A DNA stretch of 64,000 nucleotides from Marinobacter similis (GCF_000830985.1 NZ_CP007151.1:2852001-2916000), one strand, 5' to 3'; positions 1 to 9,163 are shown, counted from the first letter of the stretch. Translations and numbers: made by a program. The notes: generated from the sequence alone by a model not told the origin.

Positions 1-1
1 A

Positions 2-415
2 ATGACTCGTTTCATGATTTCTCTCGAGCAAGGGGTAGAGCTGGTTTGGCATGCCTTCGAGGACATGGAAGGCGGTGAGATCTATGTGAAGAAAATTCCA
101 TCCATGAAAGTGACCGATCTGGCGCGAGTCGTCGCGCCTGATGCAAAGCAGGAAGAGGTTGGCATTCGCCCGGGAGAAAAGCTCCACGAGCAGATGATTG
201 GTGCTGAAGATGCGTATTACACCTACGAGTACCCGGAGCATTTCAAGATTCTGCCCGCAATTAATAGTTGGGATAAGGATGCCAACCGAATCAAGGACGG
301 TAAAAAGGTTGCTGAAGGTTTCGTGTATTCCAGTGAGAGCAACAACGAATGGATGACAGGCGACCAGCTGCAGCAATGGATTGATCAGCACTACAGCGAG
401 ATAGGAAAGATCTGA
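2..415 (+). CDS. pseB: PseB, UDP-N-acetylglucosamine 4,6-dehydratase (inverting), C-terminal part
   Basis: This is the last 137 or so residues of a gene whose start lies left of the window; the first Met in frame is internal. PseB performs the first step of CMP-pseudaminic acid synthesis, dehydrating and C5-epimerising UDP-GlcNAc in the cytoplasm. Visible features are the extended-SDR C-terminal substrate region, with the segments RFMISLEQGVELV near the start and GIRPGEKLHEQMI in the middle, both typical of this family, where the RPGEK motif contacts the UDP-sugar. The Rossmann fold and the catalytic residues are outside the window. The stop is two bases before the pseC start, so the genes are co-transcribed. 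The identity also rests on the five following pse genes. No frame break was seen. Confidence 0.93.
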   Translation: MTRFMISLEQGVELVWHAFEDMEGGEIYVKKIPSMKVTDLARVVAPDAKQEEVGIRPGEKLHEQMIGAEDAYYTYEYPEHFKILPAINSWDKDANRIKDGKKVAEGFVYSSESNNEWMTGDQLQQWIDQHYSEIGKI

Positions 416-417
416 TC

Positions 418-1578
418 ATGATTCCATATGGGAAACAGGACATAAGGCAATCCGATATTGATGCCGTTGTTGAGGTCTTGAAGTCTGATTTTCTGACTCA
501 GGGGCCGGCGGTGCCGAGGTTTGAGCAGGCGGTTGCAAGCCATGTGGGCGCGAAGCATGCCATTGCTGTGAATAGCGCAACCTCTGCGCTTCATATCGCC
601 TGTCTTGCGCTTGGTCTGAAGGCGGGGGACTGGCTCTGGACATCGCCTGTCACGTTCGTAGCCTCAGCCAATTGCGGACTTTACTGCGGCGCCAATATCG
701 ACTTTGTCGACATTGATCCTGTTTCCTACAACCTGTGCCCGAAGGCGCTTGAGAAGAAATTGGCAGTTGCTGAGCAACAAAACCGCCTGCCCAAAGTTGT
801 GGTTGCGGTTCATCTGTGTGGGCAGCCTTGTGATATGGCTGCAATACACTCACTGTCAAAGCGGTACGGATTTGCGGTTATTGAAGACGCATCTCACGCC
901 ATTGGCGGTAAATATCGCGGTGAGTTCATTGGTAACGGCAGGTATAGCGACATTACAGTCTTCAGCTTTCATCCGGTGAAGATTGTAACGACTGCTGAGG
1001 GCGGGCTGGCTCTTACGCAGAACAGCGATTTGGCCCGGCAGATGGATCAGCTTCGCAGTCATGGTATTACCCGTGATCCTGCGCTGATGTCTCGTGAATC
1101 TGACGGGCCCTGGTACTACCAACAAACGGGACTTGGCTATAACTATCGGATGACAGATCTCCAAGCTGCGTTGGGTGCGAGCCAAATGACGCGGTTGGAT
1201 AAGTATGTCAGCCGTCGCCACGAGTTGGCGGACGAGTACGATCGGCTGCTGGCCAATCTGCCTGTTAAAACTCCGGTCCAGCATCCGGACGGTTATTCCG
1301 GTCGCCACCTTTACGTCATCAGGCTTCGGTTAGACGATATTAACCGAACCCGGCGAGAGGTGTTTGAGTCCCTGAGGGCAAAAGGCATCGGTGTGAATGT
1401 GCATTACATACCGGTTCACACACAACCTTTTTATGCCCAGTTCGGATTTCAAGAAGGCCAGTACCCGAACGCTGAAAATTACTACTCTGAAGCAATCAGT
1501 CTCCCGCTGTTTCCGGGAATGTCAGCTGACGATCAAAGAGAAGTGGTTGCAGCACTGGCAGAGGCTCTTGGCGTATGA
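418..1578 (+). CDS. pseC: PseC, UDP-4-amino-4,6-dideoxy-N-acetyl-beta-L-altrosamine transaminase
   Basis: A PLP-dependent aminotransferase of the DegT/DnrJ/EryC1 fold (386 aa, usual length). It transfers an amino group from glutamate to C4 of the PseB keto-sugar. The Lys expected to bind PLP is K188 in the segment FSFHPVKIVTTAEGG, and the conserved EDASHA stretch (about residues 156-161) carries the Asp that contacts the pyridine nitrogen. The N-terminal YGKQDI and the NSATSALH segment, which binds the cofactor phosphate, are also family marks. The ATG at 418 follows the pseB stop by two bases and has an AGGAAAG-like ribosome site about 8 bases upstream. The 3' end overlaps pseF by four bases (ATGA). 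ArnB-like or PglE-like aminotransferases are alternatives by fold, but the operon context fixes PseC. Confidence 0.95.
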   Translation: MIPYGKQDIRQSDIDAVVEVLKSDFLTQGPAVPRFEQAVASHVGAKHAIAVNSATSALHIACLALGLKAGDWLWTSPVTFVASANCGLYCGANIDFVDIDPVSYNLCPKALEKKLAVAEQQNRLPKVVVAVHLCGQPCDMAAIHSLSKRYGFAVIEDASHAIGGKYRGEFIGNGRYSDITVFSFHPVKIVTTAEGGLALTQNSDLARQMDQLRSHGITRDPALMSRESDGPWYYQQTGLGYNYRMTDLQAALGASQMTRLDKYVSRRHELADEYDRLLANLPVKTPVQHPDGYSGRHLYVIRLRLDDINRTRREVFESLRAKGIGVNVHYIPVHTQPFYAQFGFQEGQYPNAENYYSEAISLPLFPGMSADDQREVVAALAEALGV

Positions 1579-2282
1579 ATCTCGCGGTAATACCGGCGCG
1601 CGGAGGTAGCAAACGAATTCCCCGCAAGAATATCAAACCCTTCTGCGGGCAACCTATGATTGCGTGGACCATAAAGGCAGCCATCGACAGTGGCTGTTTT
1701 GATCGGATCGTTGTCTCTACTGACGACGAGGAAATCGCATCTGTCGCCAGGGCCTGGGGGGCAGAGGTTCCCTTCATGCGGCCCGCAGAACTCGCCGACG
1801 ACCATGCGGGTACCATGCCAGTGGTAGCCCATGCCATCCGCGAGCTCTCTCAGGATGATCCGCTCGAAAGTGTCTGCTGCCTATATGCGACTGCGCCCTT
1901 TGTGCGTCCCGAGGATATTGCCCGTGGGCAGAATACCCTCAACAAATCCGCTGATTGTGATTTTGCATTCACAGTGACGAGTTTTGCTTTCCCCATCCAG
2001 CGCGCTTTGAAAATGACGCCCAAAGGCCGCGTCAATATGTTCTGGCCTGAGCACTTTCAGACTCGCTCTCAGGACCTTGAAGAAGCCTGGCACGATGCAG
2101 GTCAGTTTTATTGGGGGCGACCGGATGCCTGGCTGGAGTCGCGCCCTCTGTTCTCCTCGCAATCATGCCCCATTGTGCTGCCTCGTCATCGGGTGCAGGA
2201 CATTGATACTCCGGAAGACTGGGTTCGCGCAGAGTGGATGTTCAAGGCACTGCAACATGCTGAGAGTGGAACTCTGCAATGA
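1575..2282 (+). CDS. pseF: PseF, pseudaminic acid cytidylyltransferase
   Basis: A CMP-sugar synthetase of 235 aa that activates pseudaminic acid with CTP to give CMP-Pse, the donor for protein or glycan glycosyltransferases. The CTP-binding signature IPARGGSKRIPRKNIKPF (about residues 5-22) is complete, as are the AWTIKAA and VSTDDEEIA segments typical of NeuA/PseF/KdsB-like enzymes. The start overlaps the pseC stop as ATGA and the stop overlaps the pseG start in the same way, so translation is probably coupled. Fold alone would also allow NeuA (sialic acid) or LegF; the adjacent pseG, pseH and pseI favour pseudaminic acid. No lesion was seen. Confidence 0.93.
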   Translation: MNLAVIPARGGSKRIPRKNIKPFCGQPMIAWTIKAAIDSGCFDRIVVSTDDEEIASVARAWGAEVPFMRPAELADDHAGTMPVVAHAIRELSQDDPLESVCCLYATAPFVRPEDIARGQNTLNKSADCDFAFTVTSFAFPIQRALKMTPKGRVNMFWPEHFQTRSQDLEEAWHDAGQFYWGRPDAWLESRPLFSSQSCPIVLPRHRVQDIDTPEDWVRAEWMFKALQHAESGTLQ

Positions 2283-3385
2283 GGGTTGTTTTTCGGGTCG
2301 ATGCATCCCAGGAGATCGGTTCGGGTCATGTGATGCGGTGCCTGACCTTGGCTGATGAGCTCACCAATAGAGAGGCTGAATGCCACTTCGTGATTCGTCA
2401 GCAGTCGGGGGATATGATTGACCTGGTCGAGGCGCGTGGCTATCGGGTGCATCGTCTCGCTGAACAGGTTGATGATAGCTCAAGCCCGAGCCGGGCCGGC
2501 ATGGCCGACGGCAATATCGGCCTTGCCCACGGTCATTGGTTGCTAGGCGGAGCCGAGCAGGACGCAGCCGATACGGCCAGTGTACTCGGCCTGCTGCGCC
2601 CAGACTGGTTGGTGGTAGATCACTATGGCATTGATTGGCGCTGGGAGACGGCTCTTGCCGGATTTTATGGTCGCCTGATGGTGGTCGATGATTTGGCAGA
2701 CCGGGAGCACGTTTGCGATTTGTTGTTGGATCAGAATTTGGGACGCAAAGCGGGCGACTATGACGGCTTGGTTCCTGAGCGTTGCCGTGTTCTCACAGGG
2801 CCCGCGTACGCCTTGCTGCGCCCGGAGTTCAGGGAAGAGAGAGCTAAAAGCCGTGCACGTTACCGGGAGGGCGAACACCTTCTCATTAACCTCGGCGGAG
2901 TCGACAAAGACAATGTGACGGGCGATTTGCTGCTCGCCCTGAAAGCTTGCAGCCTTTCAGAAAACAGTCGCATCTCTGTCGTCATGGGGCGATACGCGCC
3001 ATGGATACAGGGTGTGAAGGAGCGTGCAGAGTCTATGCCCTGGAAAACCCACGTACTCGTAGGTGTTGATAACATGGCAGAGTTGATGGCAAGCGCAGAT
3101 GTCGCACTGGGTGCGGCCGGTGGAACTTCCTGGGAGCGTTGTTGCTTGGGCCTTCCATCGATTCTTGTTGTGCTGGCCGATAACCAGCGTTCGGGAGCTG
3201 CCGCCCTCGCTGAGGCGGGAGCGGCACTCGTGGGCGGAACACCTGAGCAATCAGTGTCCGATTTATGTCAGTTGTTGGCGGAGGTCCGGTCGCGTCGATA
3301 CGATCTTGCATCGGCCTCTTCGGCTCTGTGTGACGGAGCGGGCGCTCCCCGGCTGGCAGATGCGCTGGCAGAGTTTGCACCATGA
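2279..3385 (+). CDS. pseG: PseG, UDP-2,4-diacetamido-2,4,6-trideoxy-beta-L-altropyranose hydrolase
   Basis: A GT-B-fold hydrolase of 368 aa that removes UDP from the bis-acetamido sugar before condensation with phosphoenolpyruvate. The N-terminal motif RVDASQEIGSGHVMRC is diagnostic of PseG: it holds the G-x-G-H loop with the catalytic His. The segment VVDHYGIDWRWE is also typical. The C-terminal half carries a MurG-like nucleotide-sugar site (LGAAGGTSWERCCLGLPS). The gene overlaps pseF and pseH by four bases each. It is longer than the Campylobacter enzyme (about 274 aa), as in other gammaproteobacteria. Confidence is high because motif and context agree. Confidence 0.93.
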   Translation: MRVVFRVDASQEIGSGHVMRCLTLADELTNREAECHFVIRQQSGDMIDLVEARGYRVHRLAEQVDDSSSPSRAGMADGNIGLAHGHWLLGGAEQDAADTASVLGLLRPDWLVVDHYGIDWRWETALAGFYGRLMVVDDLADREHVCDLLLDQNLGRKAGDYDGLVPERCRVLTGPAYALLRPEFREERAKSRARYREGEHLLINLGGVDKDNVTGDLLLALKACSLSENSRISVVMGRYAPWIQGVKERAESMPWKTHVLVGVDNMAELMASADVALGAAGGTSWERCCLGLPSILVVLADNQRSGAAALAEAGAALVGGTPEQSVSDLCQLLAEVRSRRYDLASASSALCDGAGAPRLADALAEFAP

Positions 3386-3909
3386 GCGAGAATACACTTC
3401 GCCCGATGACCGCGGCTGATCTAGAGACGGTGTTCCGTTGGCGCAATGACCCTCAGATCAGGCGGTTTATGTACACCACTCACCAGTTAGAATGGACAGA
3501 ACACTGTGCTTGGTTCGAGCGTACACTGAGCACAGGCGGCGCCCATTTATTGATCTATCAATCGGATCAGACGCCCTTGGGGTTTGTGAACATTAGTTGC
3601 AAACGTTCGAAAGGCGTTGCGGATTGGGGGTTCTATCTCGCACCGGAGGCACCTGTTGGAACGGGCAGGTCCTTGGGTGCTGCCGTATTGAGATTCAGTT
3701 TTGATTCGCTTCGGCTGCACAAATTGTGCGGTGAGGTACTGTCCTTCAATGAACGGTCGATACGATTTCATCAGCGCCTCGGTTTCACCCAAGAGGGGCG
3801 GCTCAGAGAGCAGCACTTCGACGGAGACCGCTATCACGATATTGTCTGTTTTGGGCTGTTAAAGTCTGAATGGCAAGCGTTTTCACAAAGGGGGAACCAT
3901 GTCTCTTAA
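3382..3909 (+). CDS. pseH: PseH, UDP-4-amino-4,6-dideoxy-N-acetyl-beta-L-altrosamine N-acetyltransferase
   Basis: A GNAT-family acetyltransferase of 175 aa that acetylates the C4 amine made by PseC, using acetyl-CoA. The N-terminal LRPMTAADLETVFRWRNDP (residues 6-24) and the later HKLCGEVLSFNERSIRFHQRLGF are typical of PseH/RimJ-like GNAT proteins; the acetyl-CoA loop is the GTGRSLGAAVL region, in the usual R/Q-x-x-G-x-G/A position. The start overlaps pseG as ATGA; the 3' end runs 11 bases into pseI. A general RimL-like acetyltransferase is possible by sequence alone, but every other step of the pathway is present and this one would otherwise be missing. Confidence 0.9.
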   Translation: MSENTLRPMTAADLETVFRWRNDPQIRRFMYTTHQLEWTEHCAWFERTLSTGGAHLLIYQSDQTPLGFVNISCKRSKGVADWGFYLAPEAPVGTGRSLGAAVLRFSFDSLRLHKLCGEVLSFNERSIRFHQRLGFTQEGRLREQHFDGDRYHDIVCFGLLKSEWQAFSQRGNHVS

Positions 3910-4951
3910 GGTCATGTCGATTGACGGGCGTAAAATATCTAGGGAGGACCCGCCCTATATCATCGCGGAACTCTCGGCGAACCATAACGGAAGCCTAGAA
4001 ACTGCCTTGAAAATCATAGAAGAAGCTCAGAAAGCCGGCGCTGATGCCGTAAAGCTGCAAACGTACCGTCCTGACACCATTACACTGAATTCTTCAGGAC
4101 CTGATTTTCAGATTCATGGTGGGCTGTGGGATGGGCGCACGCTTTACGAGCTCTACGAAGAAGCGCACATGCCATGGGAGTGGCATAAGCCCCTATTTGA
4201 GCATGCGAGGTCATTGGGAATAACGATTTTCAGCTCACCGTTCGACACGACCGCTGTTGATCTGCTGGAAGAGCTGGGTGCCCCAGCCTACAAAATCGCC
4301 TCTTTTGAAGCCGTTGACCTTCCGCTTATCGAATACGTGGCTAAAACCGGCAAACCGATGATTATATCTACCGGAATGGCGGATGCCGAAGAAATTCAGG
4401 AAGCCATTGATGCTGCCAGAAGGGCAGGCTGTCAGGAACTGGCGGTTCTACATTGTGTCAGTGGCTACCCTGCTCCGGCAGAGGACTACAATCTCAGAAC
4501 CATAACGGACATGATGGAGCGATTCGGCGTGGTGACGGGACTGTCCGATCATACGCTGGACAACACCACGGCAATTGCCAGTGTGGTGTTGGGCGCGTCG
4601 TTGATCGAAAAGCACTTTACACTGGACCGCGCCGGTGGCGGACCGGATGACAGCTTTTCTTTGGAGCCTGACGGACTCGCCGAATTGTGCCGCAATAGTA
4701 AGACGGCTTGGTCTTGCCTTGGTCAGGTCAACTATGGTCGAAAGTCCAGTGAACAGGGTAACGCGCAGTTCCGTCGATCGCTTTATTTCGTTGAAGATGT
4801 GAAAGCTGGTGAGCTCATACAGGAATCCGCCGTTAGAAGTGTCCGTCCGGGGTTCGGATTGGCTCCGAAACATTTGAAATCGGTGATTGGCAGGCGTGCG
4901 GCCGAGGACATCCCTTGCAATACACCCGTTTCCTGGAACAGGTTGGCATAG
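3899..4951 (+). CDS. pseI: PseI, pseudaminic acid synthase
   Basis: A NeuB-family enzyme of 350 aa that condenses 2,4-diacetamido-2,4,6-trideoxy-L-altrose with phosphoenolpyruvate. The N-terminal TIM barrel has the marks YIIAELSANHNGS (residues 20-32), AVKLQTYRPDTI and KIASFEAVDLPLIEYVA; the SDHTLD and EKHFTLDR motifs, the latter with a metal-binding His, follow. From about residue 285 there is a SAF (antifreeze-like) domain beginning RSLYFVEDVKAGE, which in NeuB caps the partner subunit's active site. The ATG at 3899 is preceded by AAAGGGGG. It is the last gene of the pse operon; 58 bases separate it from the next gene. Neither a flagellin gene nor a dedicated pseudaminyltransferase is visible in the window. 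Confidence 0.95.
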   Translation: MSLKVMSIDGRKISREDPPYIIAELSANHNGSLETALKIIEEAQKAGADAVKLQTYRPDTITLNSSGPDFQIHGGLWDGRTLYELYEEAHMPWEWHKPLFEHARSLGITIFSSPFDTTAVDLLEELGAPAYKIASFEAVDLPLIEYVAKTGKPMIISTGMADAEEIQEAIDAARRAGCQELAVLHCVSGYPAPAEDYNLRTITDMMERFGVVTGLSDHTLDNTTAIASVVLGASLIEKHFTLDRAGGGPDDSFSLEPDGLAELCRNSKTAWSCLGQVNYGRKSSEQGNAQFRRSLYFVEDVKAGELIQESAVRSVRPGFGLAPKHLKSVIGRRAAEDIPCNTPVSWNRLA

Positions 4952-5009
4952 TGAGCTTGTAGGCGATTCCGGGGCAAATTCCAAAATGAGCACTAATTAA
5001 AGGTCGGTT

Positions 5010-6492
5010 ATGTCATCGAGAGGGCTTTTTTTTATCACGAACCACGAGAACGCACCGCGTATCTCGCGCGCCCTCACGCACGCGTTTCCTGTGGTGATCT
5101 CCCGTGAGCGGACAGATCTGTCGATAGATCCGGACGCGGAGTTCCAGTTTTTTTCGACCGAGTACATAAAAGCGCCTTTTGCTGAGCGAGTCGGAAGTGC
5201 GACCTACAGGGAAATTGAGCCAGTGCTCGACCTGGCTCTTAACAATGGCCACACGTTCTACATTCTGGAGCGTTTGCGTTATTTCAATGGCGGCCAGAAA
5301 ACCGATCCTTTCCGGAACTGTTTTAACTACCTGCCTCATTTGCAAGAAATGGTATTGCGGGCTACGGATCTGGTGTTGGCCTCTGAGGCGGACTACTTGG
5401 TGTTTAGCTCAACACCTCATGACATTGAGGCCTGGTTAACCTTTTTGGTAGCCGCTAGCCAGGGCAAAAAAGTATACGCCGTGGGCCAGAGCGAATTGCC
5501 ATGGCGCGCTTATGTAAAGGAAATAAGGCCTGACGCGTCGCTAGGATGCCGTACTGTCGATTATTTTCCCCAAAGAACTGGCGATCGGCCTTCTGCTAGC
5601 CATGCTCCGTCGGAAGACGTCCGTCGTTACATTGCTCGAAAACAGAAAGACTACGTAGACGCAGAGCCCGACTACATGAAGAATCAGAAGTCTGGAAAAA
5701 CCCGCAAAGATCGGGGTGCCCGATTAAAAAAATCCTTGCGTAGAGCATTTGAGGGACGGGAACCTAAGAATCGGGATTCGATCTCAAACGTTGATCGCGA
5801 AATCTCTAAATTGTTGACCAATTTTCGCTCAAGGAGGCTGCGGGCGGCTTTGAGTCGATTTGCAGTGAGTCGCTCCCGGAGTCGCCGTTTGTCACGGTGT
5901 TCCTTCACTTTCAGCCGGAACGGACGTCGATTCCTGAAGGGGGGCGATACGCGCCGCAGATCAACGCTGTCAAAGCATTGCGTGACGCACTGCCCGAGGC
6001 CACTGAGCTTGTGGTGAAAGAGCATCCGTCAATGTTCATGCTGAAAAGCAAAAGGTCGTTCAGGCATCCGGACTTTTATCGTATTCTGGCCAGTATGCGG
6101 GGAGTAGCTTTGGTCGACGAGCGAATGGCGTCATTTGATCTTATTGACGAGTCCGAGGCCGTTGTTACTCTGACCGGTACGGTCGGGTTTGAGGCGCTGT
6201 GCCGGGGAACGCCTGTTATTGTGATGGGGGATGCTGCGTACCGGTCATACCCTGGAGTGGTTGATTTGTACGATCGGCCTATGGTGGAATCGATTTGGCA
6301 AATGAAATTAAGCTGGCGCGGCAAAGTCTTTCAGTTAAAACGGTGATTGAGTCTTCTGCCGGATATACCGAGGCGGTAACGATTTCTGACGAAAAAGTCA
6401 GCGAGTTGCTCAGTGGTGAAAGTATGGGTCTTTGTCTGCATCAACTGGCTGACCACATAAACCAAGGAAGAGGTGATGTGGCCGCTGAATGA
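5010..6492 (+). CDS. Capsule-type surface polysaccharide biosynthesis protein (two frame breaks)
   Basis: Reading through two breaks gives one protein of about 494 aa. The first break, near 5825, restores with one extra T in a T run (giving TNFSLKEAAGGFESIC). The second, near 6290, restores with one base after the codons for MVES (giving MVESDLANEIKLA). The second half, with VTVFLHFQPERT, VVKEHPSMF, TLTGTVGFEALCRGTPVIVMG and YPGVVD, looks like the Capsule_synth family (Kdo or CDP-glycerol-like transferases of the GT-B fold), in which the late GTVGFEAL segment is the nucleotide-sugar region. The first half has no motif I recognise. The position directly after pseI suggests it uses or transports a pseudaminic acid product, perhaps as a transferase; that is inference. 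Confidence 0.6.
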
Positions 6493-6500
6493 CCCGATGT

Positions 6501-7154
6501 TCAGTGGTGCGTCCGTTGCCGATAGTTCAACAAATGCCCAATGGCTGGCCTGTAAGTTGCGCCTAGCTGTACCGGAATCACACTGAACTCGAGAGCTATT
6601 GCCATGGCCAGCCGATGGTGACCTTTCTTGCCAAAGACTGGCTCACCATCGGGTCCGATGTGAACAAGTATGCCGCCTTCTTCTCGGAAATTGCCCGGGA
6701 TAAAGTCCTGACGACTACTGAGCATTCCGGCGCGTTTAACCTCGCGAAAAAGCTCGTCCAGTTCTTGGTAACGGGTTTTCACCTCCTCATGGGTGCGTAG
6801 GCGATCAACCTTACCGTTGCGGCGAATCTGCGCCATCATCAGATCAATTATGCCAGAGTCTTCCCAGCTTACCCCATCACGCCAGTGCGCTAAGCAGGCC
6901 CTTAAAGAGGGTAGGTCGCTGACCATCGAGTAACCTTTCTCTGGCCAACTCGCAATGACGGCGCCACTCTGTTTAGAGCTTCCTATCTTTAACGCTCTTT
7001 GAATGCGGTCTGTCGGAACCCAGAGTTGTTCCGCGAAACGTGGAGCGTCCTCTCCATATCGTTTTTGATTTTGCCTATCAGTTTTCCAGGCCCGAATCCG
7101 ACTGTTCCAGTTCCTGCGGATCTGCTCAAATCTGGATTTTTCCGTAATGCTCAT
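6501..7154 (-). CDS. Hypothetical protein with a ParB-like end segment
   Basis: A complete 217 aa reading frame, the last gene of the minus-strand glycan cluster, 21 bases after the glycosyltransferase at 7176-8336. It begins MSITEKSRFEQIRR. The only recognisable feature is near the C terminus: GILVHIGPDGEPVFGKKGHHRLAMAIAL resembles the ParB/sulfiredoxin-type nuclease fold, where G-x-H-R-x-x-A binds a nucleotide phosphate. There is no signal peptide or membrane segment. In this neighbourhood it could act as a kinase or nucleotide-dependent modifier of surface sugars rather than in plasmid partition, but nothing in the sequence proves this. Function unknown. Confidence 0.6.
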   Translation of the reverse strand: MSITEKSRFEQIRRNWNSRIRAWKTDRQNQKRYGEDAPRFAEQLWVPTDRIQRALKIGSSKQSGAVIASWPEKGYSMVSDLPSLRACLAHWRDGVSWEDSGIIDLMMAQIRRNGKVDRLRTHEEVKTRYQELDELFREVKRAGMLSSRQDFIPGNFREEGGILVHIGPDGEPVFGKKGHHRLAMAIALEFSVIPVQLGATYRPAIGHLLNYRQRTHH

Positions 7155-7175
7155 GTGGCTTGGCGCCTTAAATCA

Positions 7176-8336
7176 TCATGAAGAAGTTGTCGCTTCCGGT
7201 GTCGCAAGAAAAGCAGCAACCACTACCTGGCTCTGGAACGGTGCCAGCCATTCTTCTTTCACTGTTACTGGCAGTCGCCCGACCACGGACGATAATCCCT
7301 CGGCAAGCCCGTCTATGGTTGGCTCTGTCAGGAATAATTCCAGTTTGCCACGAAATACATCCCTAACACCGCCGCGGCTATCAACCGACATGATAGGGGT
7401 GCCGCACGCCAACGCCTCGGTCAGCACAATGCCCAGCCCCTCGTATTCCGAGGCAAGTACGAAAAGTTCGGCGTTTTTCATCCACGGGTAGGGGTTGGAT
7501 CGCTGACCGGCGAAGATGACACGGTCAGCGATACCGAGCGCTTCGGCATGCTGTTCCAGTTCTTGGCGCAGCGGACCTTGACCGACGATCACCAATTTTT
7601 GAGGAAGTTGGGCTTTGGCAAAGGCTTCCAAAAGGAGTGCGTGGCCTTTCTGAGGAACCAGTCGCGCTACGTTCACGATGTAGGGTTCGGCTGGAATATC
7701 CGGGTCGTCTTGCTCTGCAAGTTCCCGAATTTGCTCAACGGGGCAGGGGTTAGTAATCACCCGCAGGCTCTTGGGCTGGATGTTGCCTTTAGTAAAGGCC
7801 TCGTGGGCTGACTCGGCAACACCTGATGATACGCAGGCAAGGTGGCGTTGGTCGAAAACCAGCTTCCACTCCAACTTTTTCTGCCATAAGGGGCGGTCGT
7901 AGTGAATGACGTTCTCCAAGACATACACGCAGCGGTCGTCGCGCAGCGACCAGAAGTACTTGAAGGTGCCCAAGCCGCGGAAAACTATCCGGTCGAAGCG
8001 ACCATAACGATGCTCCATCTTTTTAATTTTGCGCTTCAGCAGCCAGCCACTCAGCCAGCCCACCCACATAAAGTGGGATTTAGGTAGGACAACACCCAGC
8101 AAAAGCCGTGAAAGCAGGAACACGGGAATGCCAACCACCGACTTCAGGAGAGCTTGTGCCTGATCGAAATGATGCAGCGTTACCGAGTCATGGGACGGCT
8201 TTAAGTCATTGGGCCGATTTCGACAGGAAAGCAAATGGCTCTCATGCCCCTCTTCGGCGAAAGCGTCTGCCAGGTTGACCGCAACGCGCTCCATGCCTCC
8301 CATTTTGAGGCTGTGAATGACAACGAGGGTTCTCAT
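7176..8336 (-). CDS. Glycosyltransferase family 4 (lipopolysaccharide core type)
   Basis: A GT-B fold glycosyltransferase of 386 aa, probably adding a hexose to the lipopolysaccharide core at the inner membrane surface. The N-terminal segment LKMGGMERVAVNLADAF is the acceptor-side glycine loop; VGQGPLRQELEQHAEALGI and the E-x7-E motif EYEGLGIVLTEALACGTPI are the donor-binding parts. A longer in-frame extension upstream exists, but the ATG at 8336 forms an ATGA overlap with the stop of the preceding gene, matching the coupling elsewhere in this cluster, so I chose it. The donor and linkage cannot be told from sequence. No frame break was seen. Confidence 0.87.
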   Translation of the reverse strand: MRTLVVIHSLKMGGMERVAVNLADAFAEEGHESHLLSCRNRPNDLKPSHDSVTLHHFDQAQALLKSVVGIPVFLLSRLLLGVVLPKSHFMWVGWLSGWLLKRKIKKMEHRYGRFDRIVFRGLGTFKYFWSLRDDRCVYVLENVIHYDRPLWQKKLEWKLVFDQRHLACVSSGVAESAHEAFTKGNIQPKSLRVITNPCPVEQIRELAEQDDPDIPAEPYIVNVARLVPQKGHALLLEAFAKAQLPQKLVIVGQGPLRQELEQHAEALGIADRVIFAGQRSNPYPWMKNAELFVLASEYEGLGIVLTEALACGTPIMSVDSRGGVRDVFRGKLELFLTEPTIDGLAEGLSSVVGRLPVTVKEEWLAPFQSQVVVAAFLATPEATTSS

Positions 8337-9163
8337 GCTGTGGGCTTCTTGTCGATTCCGTTGACCGCCCAAAAGGTGCGGTTGTCTTTGACCGCTTTCC
8401 GAATTGCTCGATTCTTCGCCCAAATCTCAGGCTTTGAATAACCCCGGGCGTGGTCCAGGTGCAGGCACACGGTGCTGTAGCGGATCTGCTTGGATTTGTG
8501 GCCGTAGTTCCACAGGCGCTCGCCCAGCTCCCGGTCAAGCCCCCCGTACTGCATGTCTTCATTGAAGCCGTTAACCGCGATCAGATCTTTGGTCCAGGTA
8601 GAGCTGTTCATGCCGTTCCAGCTGGACGCTGCAGGCGTCACGGCGTTCATCAGTTTTTTAACCAGCGGGGAGGGTGACAGCTTCCAGAGCTTGTGGTTTT
8701 TTGGCTGGCCATGTTCGACGAGCCATTCTGGAGTGAAGATCACGCCGGAGCGAATGTCGTCATCAGAGATTTTTTCCGACACCGGCATGGTGAGTTTGAT
8801 GTACCCACCTGAAAGGAAATGTCCGGGCTCTGCCAGGGCGCGGTGGGTCTCGATAAAGCGCGGCTCGGGAATGCAGTCGCCATCGGTGAAGATCAGATAG
8901 TCACAGCTGGTTTCCTGAATGGCCTTGTTCAGAATTTGGCACTTTCGGAAACCGTCGTCCTCATGCCAGACATGGTCGATGGCAAGGATGCCGCGTTCCC
9001 GGAAACTTTCAATCAGCTCCCGGGTTTGTTCCGTGGAACCGTCATCGGCCACGATGACCCGAAAGTCTTTCCAAGTCTGGTTTTCATACCCGCTCAGAAC
9101 CTTGCCAAGCCACAAGGGGGAGTTGTAGGTGGTAATAACCACGCCGATGGATTGTGGTGTCAT
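8333..9163 (-). CDS. Glycosyltransferase family 2
   Basis: A 276 aa GT-A fold glycosyltransferase. The N terminus reads IGVVITTYNSPLWLGKVLSGY followed by VIVADDGS, the usual UDP-binding start, and the D-x-D-type metal motif is FTDGDCIPEP near residue 100. The later NGFNEDMQYGGLDRELGERL is the galactosyltransferase-like C-terminal segment (Glyco_transf_7C type) that positions the catalytic base. The stop overlaps the start of the next glycosyltransferase. About 100 bases separate it from the acyltransferase gene upstream, where an internal promoter could lie. It is probably a core oligosaccharide hexosyltransferase; the acceptor is unknown. Confidence 0.85.
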   Translation of the reverse strand: MTPQSIGVVITTYNSPLWLGKVLSGYENQTWKDFRVIVADDGSTEQTRELIESFRERGILAIDHVWHEDDGFRKCQILNKAIQETSCDYLIFTDGDCIPEPRFIETHRALAEPGHFLSGGYIKLTMPVSEKISDDDIRSGVIFTPEWLVEHGQPKNHKLWKLSPSPLVKKLMNAVTPAASSWNGMNSSTWTKDLIAVNGFNEDMQYGGLDRELGERLWNYGHKSKQIRYSTVCLHLDHARGYSKPEIWAKNRAIRKAVKDNRTFWAVNGIDKKPTA

